From the NCBI GenBank assembly GCA_028684915.1, contig JAQUEZ010000210.1, forward strand, positions 1-10,553: a stretch of 10,553 bases of DNA. Direction: 5' to 3'. This document shows, one piece after another, positions 7,442 to 10,553 of the stretch. A model generated the notes under the pieces. It saw nothing but the letters and a program-made list of their open reading frames with translations, did not search any database and had not been told where the DNA came from. The DNA comes from Desulfobulbus sp. Its GTDB lineage: Bacteria > Desulfobacterota > Desulfobulbia > Desulfobulbales > Desulfobulbaceae. A program made the translations under genes and the position numbers. Each line of letters opens with the position of its first letter. Position 1 is the first letter of the stretch.

Positions 7442-7481
7442 AGACCGAAAGAAGCCCACCAAATCCCTCAGCCCACAGAGA

Positions 7482-9599
7482 TCACGCCTTTTTCCCTACC
7501 TGGGCTTGAATGGCGGTCAAGGCCACGGTGTCGACGATATCGGCAACCGTGCATCCCCGCGACAGATCGTTGATCGATTTGTTCAATCCCTGCAACACCG
7601 GGCCCATGGCTGCGCCGTTGGTGGCCCGTTGTACCGCTTTGTAGGTGTTGTTGCCGGTGTTAAGATCCGGAAAGATAAACACGGTAGCCTGCCCGGCCAC
7701 GGCGGAACCCGGCAATTTGAGTGCCGCCACCTTAGGGTCGTAGGCCGCATCGTACTGCAATGGACCCTCCAGGGGATAATCAAGACCGCGTTCCTGCATT
7801 AACTCATGGGCAATGACCGTGGCCTGAGCCACCTTTTCCACATCCTCGCCCGTGCCCGAGATGCCGGTCGAGTAGCTGAGCAGGGCCACCCTGGGTTCGA
7901 TGCCGTAAATCTTAGCGGTCTCGGCCGAACTAATCGCTATCTCCGCCAGCTGGCGCGCATTGGGATTAGGCACCACCGCGCAATCGCCAAAGGCCAGCAC
8001 CTTGGACTGCACACACATGATGAAGATAGAAGAGACCACCGACACCCCGGGCTTGGTTTTAACGAACTCAAAGGCCGGGCGGATGGTCTGGGCGGTGGTG
8101 GTGACCGAACCAGAAACCATGCCATCTGCCAGACCCTTGTGAACCATCATGGTCCCGAAATAGGTGGGGTCGGACATGCGGTCACGGGCAACATCCATGA
8201 CGATCCCCCTGTTTTTACGGATATCGAAGTAGGTCTGGACAAAATCCTCATACCACTCGGATCCTGTGGGATCGATGATCGACGCCCCCTCTATGTTAAG
8301 GTTGAACTTAGAGGCCTTGGCCCGAATATCGTCCTCCCTGCCAAGCAGGGTTAGGTCAGCAATGCCGCGCCGCAAGATAATATCGGCTGCAGTGAGAATC
8401 CGCTCGCCCATGCCTTCGGGCAAAACGATATGTTGCCGGTCGGCGGCGGCCTTCTCCATCAACGAGAACTCGAACATGCGCGGAGTAATCTTTGTCGATC
8501 GCTGCGCCACCAGCCGCTTGGTCAGTTCGGCAACATTGACGTGTTTGGCAAACCAGCCGAGCGCCGTGGCAATCCGCTTGGCATCGGTGGGTTCGATACG
8601 GCCGTAGAGTTCATTGACGCTCTGCACCGTATCAAAGGTATGTGCCTCGACAAACAGCACCGGTGCCGGAATGCCGGTCCAGCCCTGAATGAGACGTTGG
8701 ACGCTAGTTCTAAGCTCCAGGCCGCCGGTGATGAGGATACCGGCGATATTTGGATAGGCCCGGGAGATACGACTGGCGAGGCTGGCGATAACGATGTCCG
8801 AGCGGTCTCCGGGGGTGATGATCAGAGTGCCTTCGCGAATATATTCGAGAAAGTTACTGATCTGCATAGCCGCCACCAGATAGCTGTCCACCAGGTTGAG
8901 CAGATGTGACTTGCCGTAGAGCACTTCGGCGCCCAGCCAGCGCTTGACATCGTCGATACTCGGATTGCCCAGTGCCTTGTTCTCGGGAATGACATAGAGA
9001 GGAAAGGAATGGCTGAACTGCTCACGGCACTTGGGAATACCGGTGGTGTTGCGGAGAAAGGCATCCGAGGTCCGGTTGATGATGCAGGCGGCAATATCCA
9101 CACCTTTCTCTTCCAGGGTGTCGATAATGATGGCGGTGTGGGTGCAGATCTCTTCGGTGGACTTATCCCGGCCAGAGGTAATTAGCAGTACGGGCGCGCC
9201 GAGATTGGCGGCGATGTTGGCGTTGAGATCGAATTCAAAGCTCGGATCCTTATCGCGAAAGTCAGTCCCCTCGCAGAGGACAAAATCGTATTGGGACTTG
9301 AGTTTCTGATATTTGAGGAGAATACTTTCATAGAGCAGCCCATCCTGACCGGAGGTGATCAACTGACGGGCCTGGCTGAGCGTATAAGCGTGGGTATCTT
9401 CATAGGGTAACTCAAGGTTAAAATGCTTGAGCACCAAATTGAGATCATGATCCACCCGGCCAAAGACATGATCGTTGATGATCGGACGAAAAAAAGCGAT
9501 ACGACTGATCGCCTTGAGCAGCAACTGCATGACACCAAGGACAACCGCCGACTTGCCGCTGCGTTCCTCGGCGGCGGTGATATAGAGATTGCAGGACAT
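7482..9599 (-). CDS. pta: Phosphate acetyltransferase, long three-domain form
   Basis: Pta interconverts acetyl-CoA + Pi and acetyl phosphate + CoA, the entry to acetate-linked ATP formation. The 705 residues match the long E. coli-like form (about 714). A BioD-like P-loop domain fills about 1-200, with RSGKS at 13-17; the first Gly of a strict Walker A is replaced by Ala10. A DRTGG-type regulatory domain lies at about 210-330. The catalytic PTA domain lies at about 375-700, with LPEGMGER (393-400), MVHKGLADGMVSG (485-497), STGISGTGEDV (577-587), KLPGSAVAGQATV (628-640) and FPDLNTGN (643-650). The frame continues 130 codons further upstream into etfA antisense space without family similarity, so ATG 9597-9599 was chosen; GAGAG at 9608-9612 lies 8 bases before it. 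It follows etfA in the same direction after 149 structured bases. No ackA is in the window. Its product, acetyl phosphate, can also acetylate proteins without an enzyme, relevant to the nearby deacetylase gene. Confidence 0.96.
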   Translation of the reverse strand: MSCNLYITAAEERSGKSAVVLGVMQLLLKAISRIAFFRPIINDHVFGRVDHDLNLVLKHFNLELPYEDTHAYTLSQARQLITSGQDGLLYESILLKYQKLKSQYDFVLCEGTDFRDKDPSFEFDLNANIAANLGAPVLLITSGRDKSTEEICTHTAIIIDTLEEKGVDIAACIINRTSDAFLRNTTGIPKCREQFSHSFPLYVIPENKALGNPSIDDVKRWLGAEVLYGKSHLLNLVDSYLVAAMQISNFLEYIREGTLIITPGDRSDIVIASLASRISRAYPNIAGILITGGLELRTSVQRLIQGWTGIPAPVLFVEAHTFDTVQSVNELYGRIEPTDAKRIATALGWFAKHVNVAELTKRLVAQRSTKITPRMFEFSLMEKAAADRQHIVLPEGMGERILTAADIILRRGIADLTLLGREDDIRAKASKFNLNIEGASIIDPTGSEWYEDFVQTYFDIRKNRGIVMDVARDRMSDPTYFGTMMVHKGLADGMVSGSVTTTAQTIRPAFEFVKTKPGVSVVSSIFIMCVQSKVLAFGDCAVVPNPNARQLAEIAISSAETAKIYGIEPRVALLSYSTGISGTGEDVEKVAQATVIAHELMQERGLDYPLEGPLQYDAAYDPKVAALKLPGSAVAGQATVFIFPDLNTGNNTYKAVQRATNGAAMGPVLQGLNKSINDLSRGCTVADIVDTVALTAIQAQVGKKA

Positions 9600-9641
9600 G
9601 CGACACGCTCTCTTTGGCCGGTTGCATGCATGGTTACGGCA

Positions 9642-9676
9642 AAGGGCGGCATGATCGTGTAAAACCTGCCGCCCTT
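9642..9676. repeat. Perfect 10-bp hairpin between etfA and pta
   Basis: AAGGGCGGCA and TGCCGCCCTT pair perfectly over a 15-base loop on the minus strand, extendable by a G-U pair. Only TTTGCC follows, so it is not a classical terminator. Upstream on the same strand, GGTGC/GCACC and GCCC/GGGC can form further stems, making the whole leader highly structured. It may stabilise or process the mRNA, or attenuate pta. Confidence 0.6.
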
Positions 9677-9748
9677 CAACCGGTGCCCGAAGGGGCGAAG
9701 CCGGAACACCCTTGGTGCCGACCGCACCGGGGGATGTTCGAAAGATGC

Positions 9749-10553
9749 CTATCGTGCCTGGGCGACCTTTTCGGTCAAGGCCGGGATAAATTCTATGATG
9801 TCGGCCACCACGCCGATATCTGCCCGTTGAAAAATGGGCGCGGTCGGGTTTTTGTTGACGGCGATGATGAAGGGATTGCCCTTGATGCCGCCCATGTGCT
9901 GAAAAGAACCGCTGATGCCAAGTGCGAGGTAAACCTTGGGTTTGACTGTCTGTCCCGAGGTACCGACCTGCCGCGATTTTTCCAGCCACTTGGTATCGAC
10001 GATCGGCCGGGAACAGGCCACGTCGGCGCCCATGCTCTCAGCCAGCCGATGCACCATATCCAGGTTTTCCTCCTCGCCGATTCCCCGGCCGATGGAAATT
10101 AAGGTCTCGGATTTGGTGATATCGACATCGCCGACCTCGGCCTCGATGACGCCGATAAAGGTCCGCTTACTGCTGAAATCTTGAATATCCCCAGACTTGT
10201 CGACAACGGCACCGGCCTGGGTTTTGGCATCCTCGACCTTGAAGGAGCCGGAACGGATGTTGAGTACCGCACCATCCGCTATATCGCACAACGAACGGGT
10301 GGAAACTGCGCCACCGTACTCCTGACGCACCACCTTCAATTTGCCCTCCTCCACGCCCTCGAAACCGACCACATCCGAGGCAAAGGAGGCATCGATCTTG
10401 ATCGAGAGGCCGGGCGAAAGGTCCATACCAAAGGTGTTATGGGGAACCAGCAGCAGGGCTTTGGGCGGCAGCAGCTGGCAGAGAACCTTGCGGCAAATCT
10501 CGGCGTTGGGGTAGCTGAGCGCCTCATGACCGACCATAATCACCTGTGCGTAG
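9749..10553 (-). CDS. etfA: Electron transfer flavoprotein alpha subunit, 5' end outside window
   Basis: The 267 visible residues are the C-terminal four-fifths or so of EtfA, which pairs with EtfB to carry electrons between a flavin dehydrogenase and a quinone, ferredoxin or NAD-linked partner. Numbered from the fragment start, the FAD-binding domain shows GRGIG (155-159), the SRP segment (181-183), QVGTSGQTV (195-203), GISGSFQHMGG (212-222) and NKNPTAPIFQRADIG (233-247). The usual Asp of NKDP is Asn here. The frame is open to the window edge, so the apparent GTG at 10541-10543 is internal, not a start; the residues before it continue the domain. EtfB and a dehydrogenase probably lie further upstream, outside the window. 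Its place before pta fits oxidation of lactate or an acyl-CoA to acetyl-CoA feeding Pta, but the dehydrogenase cannot be seen. Whether this Etf bifurcates electrons cannot be judged from this half alone. Confidence 0.92.
   Translation of the reverse strand, partial: YAQVIMVGHEALSYPNAEICRKVLCQLLPPKALLLVPHNTFGMDLSPGLSIKIDASFASDVVGFEGVEEGKLKVVRQEYGGAVSTRSLCDIADGAVLNIRSGSFKVEDAKTQAGAVVDKSGDIQDFSSKRTFIGVIEAEVGDVDITKSETLISIGRGIGEEENLDMVHRLAESMGADVACSRPIVDTKWLEKSRQVGTSGQTVKPKVYLALGISGSFQHMGGIKGNPFIIAVNKNPTAPIFQRADIGVVADIIEFIPALTEKVAQAR

Noticed and set aside
7136..7573. Plus-strand open frame crossing the pta-deacetylase gap
   Set aside because: It overlaps two confident minus-strand genes at its ends and its composition is Pro/Arg-rich with no motif, so it does not explain the gap.
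9600..9989. A 130-codon N-terminal extension of pta overlapping etfA
   Set aside because: The extra residues are Arg/His/Gln-rich and low in family similarity, overlap the conserved end of etfA in another frame, and lie before an ATG giving the normal Pta length.
10541..10543. GTG as the start of etfA
   Set aside because: The frame remains open to the window edge and a start here would remove the conserved N-terminal portion of EtfA, so the gene continues upstream.

Overview
All seven protein genes lie on the minus strand, so the transcription order runs from high to low coordinates: etfA (5' end outside the window), pta, a class II-type histone-deacetylase-family gene, an AcuB-like CBS-CBS-ACT gene, an ADP-forming acetyl-CoA synthetase gene, a CoA-transferase/GNAT fusion gene, and uvrB (3' end outside the window). 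No tRNA, rRNA, CRISPR array, insertion sequence or phage gene is visible. Base composition and coding style look uniform, so nothing suggests recent transfer.

The gene mix suggests an anaerobic Desulfobacterota-type bacterium, perhaps a sulfate reducer or sulfur disproportionator of the Desulfobulbales. The pointers are an electron transfer flavoprotein beside a long three-domain Pta, a one-chain ADP-forming acetyl-CoA synthetase, and the CoA-transferase-GNAT architecture. This is inferred from gene content and was not tested by phylogeny.

Region by region: 9749-10553 holds the C-terminal 267 residues of EtfA. A 149-base structured gap with a perfect 10-bp hairpin precedes pta (7482-9599). 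A 239-base gap with several inverted repeats precedes the deacetylase gene (6283-7242). A 146-base gap holds a probable intrinsic terminator, an 8-bp inverted repeat around an AT-rich hexamer, and two copies of an 8-bp palindrome. The next three genes form a tight run: acuB-like (5480-6136), 11 bases, acetyl-CoA synthetase (3363-5468), 45 bases, CoA-transferase/GNAT (1437-3317). A 164-base gap then precedes uvrB, an unrelated DNA repair gene.

Read together, the six metabolic genes form an acetyl-CoA/acetate node. Pta exchanges acetyl-CoA and acetyl phosphate, the synthetase couples acyl-CoA cleavage to ATP, and the CoA-transferase moves CoA between organic acids. Interleaved with them are a GNAT acetyltransferase domain, a deacetylase-family enzyme and a CBS-ACT protein, the same three kinds of part as Bacillus acuA, acuC and acuB, which surround acetyl-CoA synthetase there. 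The most interesting hypothesis is a self-contained reversible-acetylation switch in which the GNAT 'writer' is fused to one of the metabolic enzymes. The gene identities are well supported; the switch is inference.
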